Below, piece after piece: positions 1-10,691 of a stretch of 24,545 nucleotides of DNA. The notes under the pieces were generated by a model. The model was not told where the DNA came from, searched no databases, and was given only the letters and a program-made list of their open reading frames with translations. The position numbers were made by a program, and so were the translations under genes. Source of the stretch: Acanthamoeba castellanii str. Neff (taxonomy: Eukaryota; Discosea; Longamoebia; Acanthamoebidae); assembly GCF_000313135.1 (NCBI RefSeq), contig NW_004457586.1:1032663-1057207 (forward strand). Reading direction: 5' to 3'. Each line of letters starts with the position of its first letter. The stretch's first letter is position 1.

Positions 1-4
1 AGTC

Positions 5-3000
5 CTAGATACTCGAGCGACGACGACCCGATGACGCGAAGTTGGACGACAAGCCGTCGGCCGACGATGTGGAAGAAGAAGATGATGAAGAAGATGAAGA
101 GAAGGAGGGCGAGGAAGACAGGAGGGCCTGGTAGCAGAGGGAGGAGAGGCGTAGGAGCTGGTCGTTGTTCTGCCAGACCTCCGGCGTGAGGTTCTGCACG
201 TTGTTGCCGAGCTTGAATATGGCCTCGTAGCTGCGCGCCATCTTGTACTTCTCGAACGCCTTGGCCAAGTACGCGTACGTGTCGTGCCCTACATGCAAAC
301 AAAGGTCAATGAAGAGTGTGCGGTGTGTGCGGTGTGTGCTCAAACTTACCGATGGAATTGTTGGCCTTTTGACAGAGGACGTCGGCGTAGTTGTTGAGGG
401 TGTCGCGGTTGTCGGGCGTTGACCGAATCGAGGCCTCGAACTTGGACATGACCAGCCGGAAGAGCCGATCCTCGGTCTCCCTCGTGTCGCTCTTCTTGGC
501 CTGAATCCACAGCGAGTTGCCCTCGGCCAGCGAAACGATGTTCATGTGCTTCGCCTGTTGCACACCACCAGCCCAGCGCCACGACACGACACGACACGAC
601 CAACGACACGAGCGTCAACAAGGCCCTTCGCAGGGTGAGGAAGATGCGAGTACGGCGTACCTTGGCGGACATCTTGACGATGTCAGGCACGACGAGCTTG
701 AAGCCGCGCGAGTTGATCTTGAGCTCGCGCTTGGATTGCTTGGAGAACGTGACGCCCGTGAGCTGCTCGATGCGCTTAAACAGTTTGTACATGTCCACAG
801 TCCGCAACAAGTACAGTTCGTCCTTTTCCTCCTCCTGTGCGTTGTGTGCGTTGTTTGTGTTTGTGTGTCGTGTGTGTCGTGTGTCGTGTCGTGTGTGTCG
901 TGTGTGCCGTGTGTGGTCAGCTGAGGTATCAAAGGGTCACGCGAGGTTGAGGTTAGCACGTTGGCGTACCTCGAGCTCATCCGATGAGGATCCCTTGTTG
1001 GAGTCCTCGTCGTCGTCGTCGTCGTAGGGGTCGGCGTGGGTGTTGCCGCGCCCCTTCCCCTTGCTGCTGCTGTCGGTGTCCTCCCTGAGCTGTCGCAGGG
1101 TGTCGTTCTCCAGCACAAAATCGAACTGAGTGCGCAGGCCCTCCTTCATCTCCTTCTGCCAGAAGCACACTACCGCCTGCATGTTTCAAATACCACGGCG
1201 GATTAGCGCACGACACGCATGACACGCACGACACGCACACAAAAGGCGGAGGCTCGGGTTGCAGTGCAGTGCAGTGCAGTGCAGTGTACCATCAATTGGT
1301 CCTGGCCCAGCAGGAGGTTGAGGAATTCGAGGACGCACTTGCGGTAGACGTTCTGCGTGAGCTCGGAGGTCGAGTTTACGTCGCGCAACCGGGCGCGCAG
1401 CTTGTTCTTCACGACGCGGCCAAGCATCTCGTGGATGATGATCTTCTTCACCTTCTTGCACTTCACAACGTTGCACACCCGGCCCAGATATCTACAATTG
1501 ATGCCTGCGCGGAGAACCGTGCTTAGTGTGTCGTGTGTGTCGTGCGTGTGTAACACAATGATGGTGAGCCGCGTACCCTCCATGTGGAGGAGCTCGGTGA
1601 GTTGTGCCTCGATGTCGATCTTGCCAGCGTGGCTGCCCAGCAGGACATCTGGCGAGGATTCGTTGAGGACGTGCTGCTCGTCGAGCCACCGCGCAAACGC
1701 CGGGATGGTGGTCTCCAGCAGATAGCGCGTTGCCTCCCGCACCTCGGCATTATGCCCCTCCTGCGTTGCGTTGCGTTGCGTTGCACATGTCAGCCGAATG
1801 GCATTCACCAGAGAAACCGCGCCGCCTTACCTTTTCGTTCTCGGGTCCACCGAAGGGCGAGAAGGCGTCCGAGGAGAGGGGCGTGCTGTAGGTCTTGATG
1901 AACTCGGGGCGGAAGAGACGGTACAGGAACGTCTTCAGCACATCTGCTTCCGCTGTCGGCGGAAACACTAAAGACACAACCGACCAGTGATTAGCGAGCG
2001 CACGACACGACACACACGACACACACGACACACGACACACACGACCAACACAACACTCACCTCGGGCAAAGTCGAGCACATAGTATCGGTTGTCCTGCCA
2101 GCTTCGATGCCCCTCGATGTCGGCGGGGCCGTAGAGGAATTGGCGGGACTTGGCCCGGTTCACGCCGGCCATGTGGCCCTTGAGATTGAGCCTGGCCGCC
2201 GCCTGCCGCATCCGCGCATTCATCCGCTCATCCGACGCGAACACTGCGTTGCACACACACACACACCCGGGTGCGAGCCCGAGAGTCAACAGACAAACCG
2301 ACACAAGGCCTTCTTGTGTGTGGGGAGGGGGAAGAACGAAAAACGAACCATTTTTGCCGCCATCGCAGGAGCCGTAGCACAAGGTGGTGGTGTTGATTGG
2401 GAGAATCGACACGCACACCAGACGATAGCCCCGGTAATCAATCTATAGCCAAGAAGAAGCCAAGGATCGATCCATCAGTTGACTGGCTTGTTCTAGGGAA
2501 AAGGGGGCCATTTGAGTACCAGCGCCATGAGAGGCACGGACAGGCCTTCGCACAGGTAGTATCGCATGGCGCCCTTGAGTTCGAGCCCGGCTGCCTTCCT
2601 AAAGCAGTATTGGAAGTCAGACGTGATTGGTGGACTGTAAGACTGGGCTGCACAACGCCAAGCACTGGGCAACTGAGCGAAAGCGCGTACATGGCGTATT
2701 CGTCGCTGCCATAGAGCCGGAGCCAGTCCGTGGCAAACTTGAACAGGATGCCGTGGTAGATGTACTTCTGCCCGCCGGCATGTCCCCCAACTTCCACCGC
2801 CCCTGTGGATTGGTGGCCAAAGGTCAGACCTCGCAAGCGCAAACAAACAACAAACACCAATAATAAAATAACAAATAACAATGAAGGTTAAAAAAATTGC
2901 TATCTCGTACGGATGGTCTTGAATTCGTTGGGCAGGTTCTTCTCGCTGATGATGATCTTGCCGCACGTTTTGGCCGTATGCTGGAAGTCGGCCGCCAGCG

Positions 3001-5458
3001 CACTGAGTCTCTCGAATTTCTCGAGCTGCGGCACCAACGAAGAAAACGTAAGTACAAGCTGTATGGGGGCGAGGCCCGCCAAGGCGCTGGGGCGAGAGAG
3101 AGAGAGAGATAGATGCAGAACGCACCTGCTGCTGTTCGTCGTCCTGCGGGAGCTCGAGAATCTTTTGGAATTCGGCGTTCCAGGCCATGGGATACCCGCA
3201 GCGGCCGCTTTCAGTCGACGCACCCACGCTTCCGCCCACCACCGACGCCGCGGCCGCGGCCGCCGTCGCTCCTCCCGTCTGCCTGCGGCTGTCGAGGCTC
3301 ACCCCGCGCGCTCTCGCAGACGATGACGACGACGAACCCGACGACGGCGCTCGTCTTCGGCGTTCCGGCGGCTGCTGCTCTCTCCTCGTCTTCTTGTCGC
3401 GGGCATTGTCGTAGTTAGGGTCGTCTTCCCGCTCGTCCTGCGAGTGCGAGGGCTGGGTCGAGGAGGAGCTGTGCTCGTCTTCGTTGGCCCGATCCAGGTA
3501 GCTGTCGTCGTCCTGCTTCCTGGGCTTTCTGTTCCTCTCTGTGGGATGTGTACGAACGTGCAAACAACACGACAGTGCGCGCGTGTCGCGTGAGTGTGGG
3601 CTAGGAATGTGGTGTGTGTGTGTGTAGTGTATCGAGGAATGTGTCGACAGCGTACTCTTCTTGCGAGGTGGCCGTGCGGACAGCGGTTCGGTGTTGGAGG
3701 AATAGATCGTGTTACCGGTCTCCTGCTCGCGCAAGTCCACGTCAGAATAGACGGGCCTGCGCGCCGGTACTGGCCGCCCGCCGCCGGGGGTAGCGTCGCG
3801 TCCGTAGCCTCGGTCACCATCGTCACCACCAGCTTGGCCGTCGCGGTTAGTCGGCACAAGGCTGCAAAGAAACCGAGAGCGATCAGCCAATCGGATTATT
3901 GAGATATGGGATCAAGCAGAGCATACTTGAGGGCGCTGTCGCACGCAAAGTAGGCGTCCTGTTGGTCGGCGTAGTACGAGCCGATGAAGCCGCTGCGGGC
4001 ACTGGCGCTGGCACTGGCACTCACGTGAGGCGCGGTGATGGTGGTATTGCGCAAATTGGGCAGCACACCGTCGATCTCGAGATAGGGAGAGTTCTGTGAG
4101 GTGGATTGATGTCAGCTGTGTGTCAGCGGTGCACCGATGGTTGGCCCAGTTTAGGCAACAAGGCTAAGTACCTCTTCCTCACTCTGCGCGACTGCTGGCG
4201 GCTGCGGACCGCCGTACCCGTTCCCTGCATCCTGCTGCTTGAACGCTCCTGAAGTCGCGTGGTGCGCAGCACATCAGTTTTGCCTAGGGCTCATGCGAAG
4301 GCGACAGCTCGGCGTACCGGAAGGAATCGACGCCATGTAGTAGGCGTAGGGTGAGAACTGGTCTTCCCTCGCTCGCGACAAAATGAGCGCCACCTTCTCG
4401 TCATCCTGCTCTACTAGTTCTTGCTCCTGCTCTTGCTCGTCCTCCTGTTCCTCCTCCTCTTCTTTTTCGTTTTCGTTTGTTTTGTTGTCGTAGCCGTTGA
4501 AGCCGGCAGCCTGTCGAAGATCATCATAAGCGCCATCTTCGCCGACGCTCTTCCTCCTGCGTTGGGCCTTGTCCTTCCCTTTCTCCTTCTTCGGCGTCGC
4601 CGCCGCCACTGACGAGGCACGGCCGTTCGAGGCTAGCTCTCTGCCGCCTTCGTCCTCGCCGTCGCCCTCGCTCGCATCTCTCCGCTTCCCGCCGCCTTTG
4701 GGTCCTCCCCTTCGTCGTCTTCGCTCCTTTGTCGTTTCGCTTCGCTCTTCGGCGGGCTGGGTGTGTCCATTCGTCGTCGTGCTGTTGGCGTACGGCGCCG
4801 ACGTTGTCGTCGAAGGCGACGCCAGCGTGGGTGCTGGAGGAAGCGCGTTGCTGTAGGTCGACGACGACACGGAGGCGGAAGCGACCGCGGCGTAGGTGAG
4901 CACGGGCGCTGGCGTGGGCGACGACGACGGGGTGGTGGAGGTCGAGTTGGACGAGTTGGCCGCCGCGGCCGCCTTCCGCCGGTGTCGTCGCTTAGATGAG
5001 TTCGCCCTCGTCACACCGCCGCGGCCATCAGACGCATCGCTGTCTTCGCTGTCGCCGGTGGTGCCTCGTGTGGCCTTCTTCATTCGCTCCTCTTCGTCTG
5101 CTGGTAAAGGAGAAGTGGGAGTAGAGGAGGAAGTGGAAGCGTTGGTCAGCGGCAGTGAAGCTGCAGCGGGTGTGGCCGGCTCCGCTGGGTCCACTTCAAC
5201 CAGCTCATGCTCGCTCTTGACAAGCACTACGGGGATGGTAGGTGCGTCATCTTCATTCCTCACGTAGAGGTCCGATTGTTGTCGCCTTCCATTCGCTCCA
5301 TTTCGAACGATGAGGCCATCTTTTTCGCCTCCTCGGGCGATTTCCACCTCCACGCCCTCCAAGGCCGCTGCCTCCTCTCGACGCGCGAGGATGCGAAATG
5401 TAACGAAAATCAAGAGCTGGAGATGCACGAAGAGGATCACCACGACCACCAGCAGCAT
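5..5458 (-). CDS. CLU-domain protein with N-terminal membrane anchor, 17 exons
   Basis: CLU-family proteins (CLUH/Clu) are RNA-binding regulators of mitochondrial distribution and nuclear-encoded mitochondrial mRNAs; transfer of that role here is inference. Exons (high to low): 5458-4318, 4248-4172, 4093-3927, 3861-3656, 3538-3126, 3025-2911, 2802-2691, 2598-2520, 2442-2349, 2243-2061, 1967-1831, 1760-1577, 1504-1290, 1176-970, 834-661, 554-350, 288-5. All junctions keep phase, giving about 1330 aa ending in TAG at 7-5. Residues 1-22 are strongly hydrophobic (MLLVVVVILFVHLQLLIFV). Residues to about 640 are low complexity, rich in Ser/Thr/Ala, acidic and basic runs. The CLU domain spans about 645-905: GILFKFATDW, PLMALIDYRGYR, YGSCDGGKN, LYGPADIEGHR, YYVLDFARVFPP, RPEFIKTY, LSSDAFSPFG. 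A helical, TPR-like stretch (DNRDTLNNYADVL, ARSYEAI) lies near the C-terminus, which ends in a poly-Ser tract. The start is the ATG before the hydrophobic segment; the frame stays open upstream to an ATG at 5659, so the true start and a 5' intron are uncertain. Confidence 0.85.
838..915. repeat. GTGTCGTGT-type simple sequence in an intron
   Basis: Irregular runs of GTGTGTCGTGT fill much of the CLU-gene intron 969-835. The same kind of sequence occurs in other introns, in either orientation: about 2002-2057 in this gene and about 18990-19048 in the peptidase gene. Confidence 0.75.
1261..1285. repeat. GCAGT pentamer repeat beside a splice donor
   Basis: Five perfect GCAGT units (ACTGC on the coding strand) lie in the CLU-gene intron 1289-1177, starting immediately after the GTAC of the donor at 1289-1286. 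Confidence 0.85.
1763..1782. repeat. GCGTT pentamer repeat beside a splice acceptor
   Basis: Four GCGTT units (AACGC on the coding strand) run up to the acceptor AG at 1762-1761 of the CLU gene. They leave no pyrimidine tract at this acceptor. Confidence 0.8.
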
Positions 5459-5991
5459 CTTGCTTGCCTCTTTCTCGCGAATGCTCGCTACTCGCCCAGC
5501 AAATTCGAGTAAAACGCGAAATTCTTGCTTCTTCTCAACTGAGCAGAGATGAAAGTGTACCTCACGTCGTGGACCTGGGCAAGTAGGGCGTGTTGCAGGA
5601 CCAGTCGAGACCAACCACGAGGCCGCTATGCCATTAATCAAAAAAAATAGATGAATCAATCACAGGCCTCCGGCACTATTGTGGTTCCTCCCAAAAAAAT
5701 TGACAGAAAGGGAATACATTTGGAGAAACACGCCAAGCCCAACCGAGTTTGTCTACGCCGGCATGCTGAGACAGTATGGTCGAACGGAGCGCAACCAGGC
5801 AGAGCCTGTACATGCAACCGACCATCAACTGTCGGGGCAGGGCGCTATCTTTCCCTTCCAGCTTGTAGCGGAGTTGTTGATTCAGCCAGATGATGAACGC
5901 AGCTGCGTGAAACCAGCCCCACGTGAGACCCAAACCTCAAATTACAACGCGTCGACAGCGCCACTGGCCACAGACCACAAATTTTGCCGCC
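5459..5991. other. Divergent intergenic region between CLU and F-box/GTPase genes
   Basis: This 533-bp spacer must hold both promoters and 5' UTRs. I see no clear TATA box. The minus frame of the CLU gene stays open to 5659, and splice-like sites (acceptor near 5577, donor GTACAC near 5561, acceptor near 5544) suggest a possible 5' UTR intron. Both strands also carry open frames of about 80 codons between 5676 and 5933 without recognisable motifs. GC content is lower than in neighbouring exons, which argues for non-coding sequence. Confidence 0.5.
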
Positions 5992-7608
5992 ATGGACGAG
6001 CCACAGGGCGGAGGGGACCACAGCAGACGGGTGTCGGGTCCGCGCACGCCACCGGCGCGGGGAAGGAAGCTGACGGTGATGACGGTGACGGCCACGGCCA
6101 CGATGATGAGTCGCGATGCGACGCGTCAGGTGTGGTCGCTGGAGGGCGAGACACCCATTACGCTGCTGGCCGAACTGCCAGAGGAGGTCCTGCTGGCCGT
6201 ACTCGCGTTGCTCGATGGGCGGGACCTCACCTCTGTCACCGCCGTCAGCTCTTCCTTTCGGCGCCTCGCCCTCGAAGACTCGTACCCCCCCTCCCTCTTC
6301 GTCTTCGTTCTTTCTTCCCCGCAACCGGTCAATATTTCAATTAGTCCTAAATTATTTATCAAACCATTGCCCTACATTAATATTACTGCTGTTATTTCGT
6401 GTGATAATAATAACATAATAATAATAATAATTATTATTATTATTATTATTAAGATGCGAACGTGTTGGCACCCGTGCGTGAAGACTGACAAGCCTAAATA
6501 AATAAATAAATAAATAATAAAAAACCACATACACTAGGCTGTGGAGGGCCAAGTGTAGGAACCCGCAGCGCAAGCAGATGGGCCACACGTGGCGCGAACA
6601 CTTCATCGTTGAAAACACTCCCCACCCGCACCGACTCAAACAGATACGGTGCGTTAATGTGGTCGTGTGGCGTGTCGAGACCTGTGTCATTCATGCACAG
6701 ACCTACCTCGAGCGATGACCTAATGGTGTAAGACGCGTCGCAATTGCAGGGAGATGGCGTGCCAGGTGAGCTTCGTTCCCAAACCACAGACCTACAAGAA
6801 GCCGACCACCATCCTCTTCTTCGGCGAAGAGGCCTCCGGGCGGGTATGCACCTTCGCCTCTCACGCGTGTCGTGTGCGTGTCGTGCCGCTATGGTCTTGA
6901 TGTGCTGGCCTGATTCACCAACTCCCACCTCTGGTGCGCCACAGCGGTCGCTGATCGACAGGCTACTGTACGACACGTTTGAGGAGGAACTCATCATCCA
7001 ACCGGGCCGATACTTTCCGCCCGACGTGCGCCTATCTCTCACCGCCTTTCTCTGCGCTCATGGCTCGGTGCTTGTCTCTTGACTGCTGGCTCGAACCTCA
7101 CCTCCCTTTCCGAATGCGCGCAATCTTGCAGATCAAGTGCTGCCTCGTGAACGAGACCGCGTTGATCCCCGTGCGATTCGTACGGCCTCCCATGAGTCAT
7201 TGCTTGTGCTGTGCTCGTAGCTTTTTCACACAACTCACCTGCGCGCGCATGACACGCACGAACATGACAGACACGACACGGGCACGAATCGTTCCCGGGA
7301 CAATACAACCTGTGGCGAGGCGCCGATGCGGCCGTCCTCGTGTGCGATCTGACCAACGAAAAGTCCATACAAAACCTCCTCCTCTGGCTCGGGGTACCCC
7401 TCCTCTCGCCCTTGGGCGTTGTATGCGCGCATCCCCCCGTGTGTGTCGTGCGTGTGGTTGGTTGTGTTGCTGACGAACCTGGTCGCGTTTCGCAGGAAGC
7501 GGAGCGGTACTTCACCAAGCCGCGAATATTCGTGGTGGGCAACAAGTCCGACGTGCACAGCGACATGCACATACAGTCCTCGGCCGAGATCGTCGTACGT
7601 GCATTGCA

Positions 7609-7646
<38 letters not shown>

Positions 7647-7955
7647 CATGTGCGACGCTATGAATCACTCACCACACACTTGTTCGTTTTCTTGTGGGCT
7701 GTGAAGGCTCTGCTGGATGACTGGCGGTGGCAGCACTCGGGCGTCTTCCTGGGCGAATACATCGAGGTGAGCGCCAAGACCGGGCGCAACGTGGACCTGG
7801 CCCTCAAGTACGTGGTGGCCGCCCTGGCCCACGTCAACGCCACCGAAGCCTCTTCGCTCCAGCACACGTCGTACTCGGACTTCGAGCGGCTGCACTCGTC
7901 GGCCGGCCCCGTCATGCAGAAGGCCAAAAAGCGAAGCTCCTGTCTCGTTTCCTGA
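5992..7955 (+). CDS. F-box protein fused to a degenerate Ras/Rab-like GTPase domain with CaaX box
   Basis: Exons 5992-6281, 6538-6648, 6750-6843, 6945-7025, 7132-7179, 7271-7393, 7496-7594, 7707-7955; every junction is in phase, giving 364 aa. The start has a strong context (GCCGCCATGG). Residues about 58-105 are an F-box (LAELPEEVLLAVLALLDGRD, then SLWRAKCR), the module that binds Skp1 in SCF ubiquitin ligases. Residues about 150-345 read as a small GTPase: strand plus P-loop region TILFFGEEASGRRSLIDRL, WRGADAAVLVCDLTNEKS, base-recognition motif VVGNKSD (265-268), and VSAK (303-306). The C-terminus is a basic stretch ending CLVS, a plausible prenylation box, so membrane attachment is likely. 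Catalytic positions are altered: P-loop GRRS in place of GKSS, TRHGHE where DTAGQE is expected, and no clear switch I threonine. It could be a pseudo-GTPase scaffold; exact exon ends in the switch regions are my least certain calls. Confidence 0.8.
6415..6450. repeat. AAT/ATT palindromic microsatellite in intron 1 of the F-box/GTPase gene
   Basis: A run of AAT units passes directly into a run of ATT units, so the tract is self-complementary and can fold back. It lies inside the intron 6282-6537, which also carries an AAAT run at about 6496-6519. It is AT-rich against GC-rich flanking exons. Confidence 0.8.
7612..7644. repeat. CT dinucleotide microsatellite in an intron
   Basis: About 16 uninterrupted CT units lie in intron 7595-7706 of the F-box/GTPase gene, close to its GTACGT donor. 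It may act as a polypyrimidine tract, though it is nearer the donor than the acceptor. Confidence 0.9.
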
Positions 7956-8346
7956 TTGCCCTATCTAACTCCTACTACACTACACATCAATGTCTGACCT
8001 TCCACGCCCTTGGCACCGCCATGTTGCGGTTAGCGGTTCCAGGCGAGCCACTACACGAAAACACCGCACGAAAAGGTCACCCGGATACCGCTTTCAAAGA
8101 TCGCTCCGGATTGGTTGCTTTTCTTTACGATGGCCCAACGGGAAGCGCGTGTCCAGAGGTTACCAGGACGCACAAAACATGCCGAACACCGTGCCGTGTT
8201 CAAAAACAGAAACGAACACACTAGCGCCAAGAGAAGAACAAGGATCCCCTCTCTTCGCTTCGATCTTCGCTCTTCGTTCTTTCCACCGACGCTCGGAGCT
8301 AAAAAAGAGGGAAGTCAGAACAGCTTCCCCCTCCCTTTGCAGCGTC
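7956..8346. other. Intergenic spacer before the RhoGAP-C1 gene
   Basis: This 391-bp gap lies between the stop of the F-box/GTPase gene and the chosen RhoGAP start. The RhoGAP frame is open upstream to an ATG at 7990, which would add 119 basic, featureless residues. I prefer 8347 because the upstream segment has weaker coding character and would leave only 34 bases after the preceding stop. I see no TATA box. Confidence 0.5.
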
Positions 8347-10214
8347 ATGAGTCTCATCACGAAGAAGAAGACCAAGGCCATCCGACGTTCCACCTCCGCA
8401 CCCCATCAACAAACGACCGACATGTCACTGCTCGCACCCAGCGGCTCGGCCGCCGGATCGTCGTCGCCTCTGGTGCCCCGCAGCCCCAGTGGCTCCTCCG
8501 GAGACGAGGCCGAGGCCCAGCAGCCGCCCTCCCAGTTCTTCCGCTCGCTGAAGCTGGGCAAGGGCAAGTCGCAGACATGGAGCCCCGAAGACCCACCGCG
8601 CCAGCGCCACCACTCGCCGGCGGGCGGCGGGTTCCCTTCGACTTCTTCTTCGTCGTCGGGCGAGGTCAAGACCAGCTCGCCGTCGCGGGCGCGCCGGGCC
8701 TCCAAGATGTTCCGAAAGCTCGGAGGCAGCCGCATCGTGGCGCCCTCCAACCACCACCATCAACACGAGGTCGCCTCGGCGTCGCCTAGCGCCGTCACAC
8801 CTCCGCTCTGGCTTCCTCTTGTCGACTTCCTCTGCCGTGCCGTCGAACAACACGGTAAATTAGGCTTATTTTTATTTTTGGATTTTCTTTTTTTCAGTTA
8901 TTCGAACTATGGTGCAGTTTCTTTCTTTCTTTTGTTTCTCTTTTGTTTTAATTAATTTGGTGGTCGCAAAACAGGCGTGGACAAAATGGGCATTTTCAGG
9001 CTGAGCGCGAATGCCCGCACGGTGCGCGAGCTGCTGCAGGCCTGCGTGGGCCTCTACGAGAAGCGGGCGGGCGAGGAGGCCATGGCACGGCTCTTCGCGC
9101 CCTACGAGGGCGAGGTGGACGTGGCCGCGAGCGTGCTCAAGGCCTACCTGCGCGAGCAGACCCAGCCGCTCATCCCCACCACACACCACGACCGCTTCGT
9201 ATCGGTGGTCCGGCGTCGACCGGCTTGACGACCGGCTCGAGCAGCTGGCCCAGCACGCCTACGAGCTGCCCGACGAGCTGAAGAGCATTCTGGAGCGGCT
9301 CACCCGATCGCTGCACATGATCCAGGCCAATCAGGAGGTGAATCGGATGGACGCGTCGAACCTGGCCATCGGTGCGTGCCGCACTCATATGTCTGGGTGT
9401 GCGTGTGCGTGTGCGTGTGCGGTGGTGCTTGTGCGGTGACTTACGTGTGTTGGTGCGCGTGTCGTGTGCAGTGTTTGCTCCGTCCCTCCTGCGAGCAGAG
9501 ACGGAAGGCCTGGACATAGTCAAGATCCGGTCACAATGTCAAGTGATCGAAACATTCATTTTCCACCACAACCGCATCTTTACGCCAGAGGTGCGTTCCC
9601 GCTGAAGCACACGCACCACCGCACACGCACGCACTCGCCACCGCACAGACTGAAGATTTTTCATTCGGCAAATGACAACAGAGGGAAGAGAAGGCCCGCG
9701 AGCTTCGACTCAAAGACGTCGTGGCGGCCATCCACGAAGTGCATACAAACGATGAATGGAGGGAGGAGTGCGACGAGAGGGCCGAAGAAGCCGCATTCGC
9801 GCGGGTCGTGTCGAAGCTCACGCAGGAAGCGGCCGACGAGGAGCACGAGGCCATGAAGGAGCATCGATGGAAGAAGGAGCATCTCGGCCCGTTCTCCTCG
9901 CTGTCCTGTCAATTCTGCCACAAGGCCATCTTCGGCATCCGGCACAAGGCGTACCTCTGCCAAGGTACAGCTGCGCCCAACACTCACACGCGCCGCACCG
10001 CACCGCACGCACACACGACCGCACACGCACGCACGAACCTCGCTGACCCGTCTGGCGACACATTGCAGACTGCGCGTGTGCGGCGCACAGCAAGTGCCGA
10101 AGGAGGGCGGGCAACACGTGTAGCGGCGCGTTGGGCGTGGAGCGACCAAGCGGGACCTCGCAACCGGCCGTGGTGATCGTCGAGGGGTCGTGGAGCCGTC
10201 CGGTCGGCAAGTGA
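8347..10214 (+). CDS. RhoGAP domain plus C1 zinc-finger protein (one-base frame slip in the RhoGAP domain)
   Basis: RhoGAP proteins switch off Rho/Rac/Cdc42 by supplying an arginine finger; C1 domains bind diacylglycerol, membranes or proteins. Exons 8347-8854, 8975-9371, 9472-9590, 9682-9964, 10069-10214, about 483 aa once the slip is allowed for. Residues 1-150 are Ser/Pro-rich and probably disordered. The RhoGAP domain follows (about 152-335): PLVDFLCRAVEQHGVDKMGI, then FRLS with the finger Arg near 178, VLKAYLREQTQPLIP, and NRMDASNLAIVFAPSLLR. A charged helix rich in Glu/Lys/Arg comes next. The C1 domain (408-453) has Cys417-x2-Cys420-x13-Cys434-x2-Cys437-x4-His442-x2-Cys445-x7-Cys453, the full zinc pattern with a short His-Cys lead. 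Near 9205-9220 the frame moves by one base, so the DDRLEQLAQ part lies in another frame than HDRFVSVV; removing one C of the GTCCGG restores a good domain. A 43-nt intron at 9199-9241 would also restore frame but deletes conserved sequence. Confidence 0.82.
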
Positions 10215-10691
10215 GCGCCCGCGGGATGGTGTCTCAAGCCCACAATTTTGCCTGCGAACGTAGAGACGTTCCCAAACACTCCGACATGTACAGCACCCTA
10301 TGTCACATCTGTGGTGAACACTCGACCCTAAGATAAGATTTACTTTTTACCCCGCCATCATGTTGACTGAACCTGTCCGATGTAGCTACCTTTTCTTATC
10401 CTTAGCAACGAACGGAAGGTGCTCTAGGCAGCACCACGCCAAAAGCCTCAACGAAGCGTACTCGCCCGCCAATCCCGGCTGTTGCCCATTTGCCAGGCAC
10501 TGCTGCCATTGGTCAGTCGCGACGAGTGCCCGTTCCTCTTGCGTGTTTGGCAGACCTTGAGGCTTCATTCTTCTGCTTTCTCGTGCGTTGCCACCTAGAC
10601 CGACTGGCCATCACTGCTCTCGCAACAACCAATTGAGCAACTACCAACAACAGCAGAACAGACAACAACAAGAAGGAAGACGAGGAAGAAG
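10215..10691. other. Intergenic region upstream of the receptor kinase/cyclase gene
   Basis: This 477-bp gap probably holds the 3' UTR of the RhoGAP-C1 gene and the promoter and 5' UTR of the receptor. Open frames of about 60 codons exist on both strands (10360-10568), but they overlap each other and show no motif. The last 60 bases before the receptor ATG are rich in CAACAA and GAAGAA, typical of an amoebal 5' leader. No TATA box or tRNA was seen. Confidence 0.5.

Noticed and set aside
2002..2057. Regular CACGACACACGACA runs as a possible CRISPR-like or satellite array
   Set aside because: Units are 5-11 bases without unique spacers, confined to introns; simple-sequence DNA in a eukaryote.
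4274..5659. Extending the CLU gene start to the ATG at 5659
   Set aside because: The extra 67 residues have no motif, come from lower-GC sequence with splice-like sites, and would bury the hydrophobic anchor. Kept only as an alternative.
7990..8346. Upstream ATG extension of the RhoGAP-C1 protein
   Set aside because: It begins only 34 bases after the previous gene's stop and encodes a basic segment without family support.
10360..10568. Overlapping open frames of 60-66 codons on both strands
   Set aside because: No motif, mutually overlapping, no splice support, and located where a promoter and UTR are expected.
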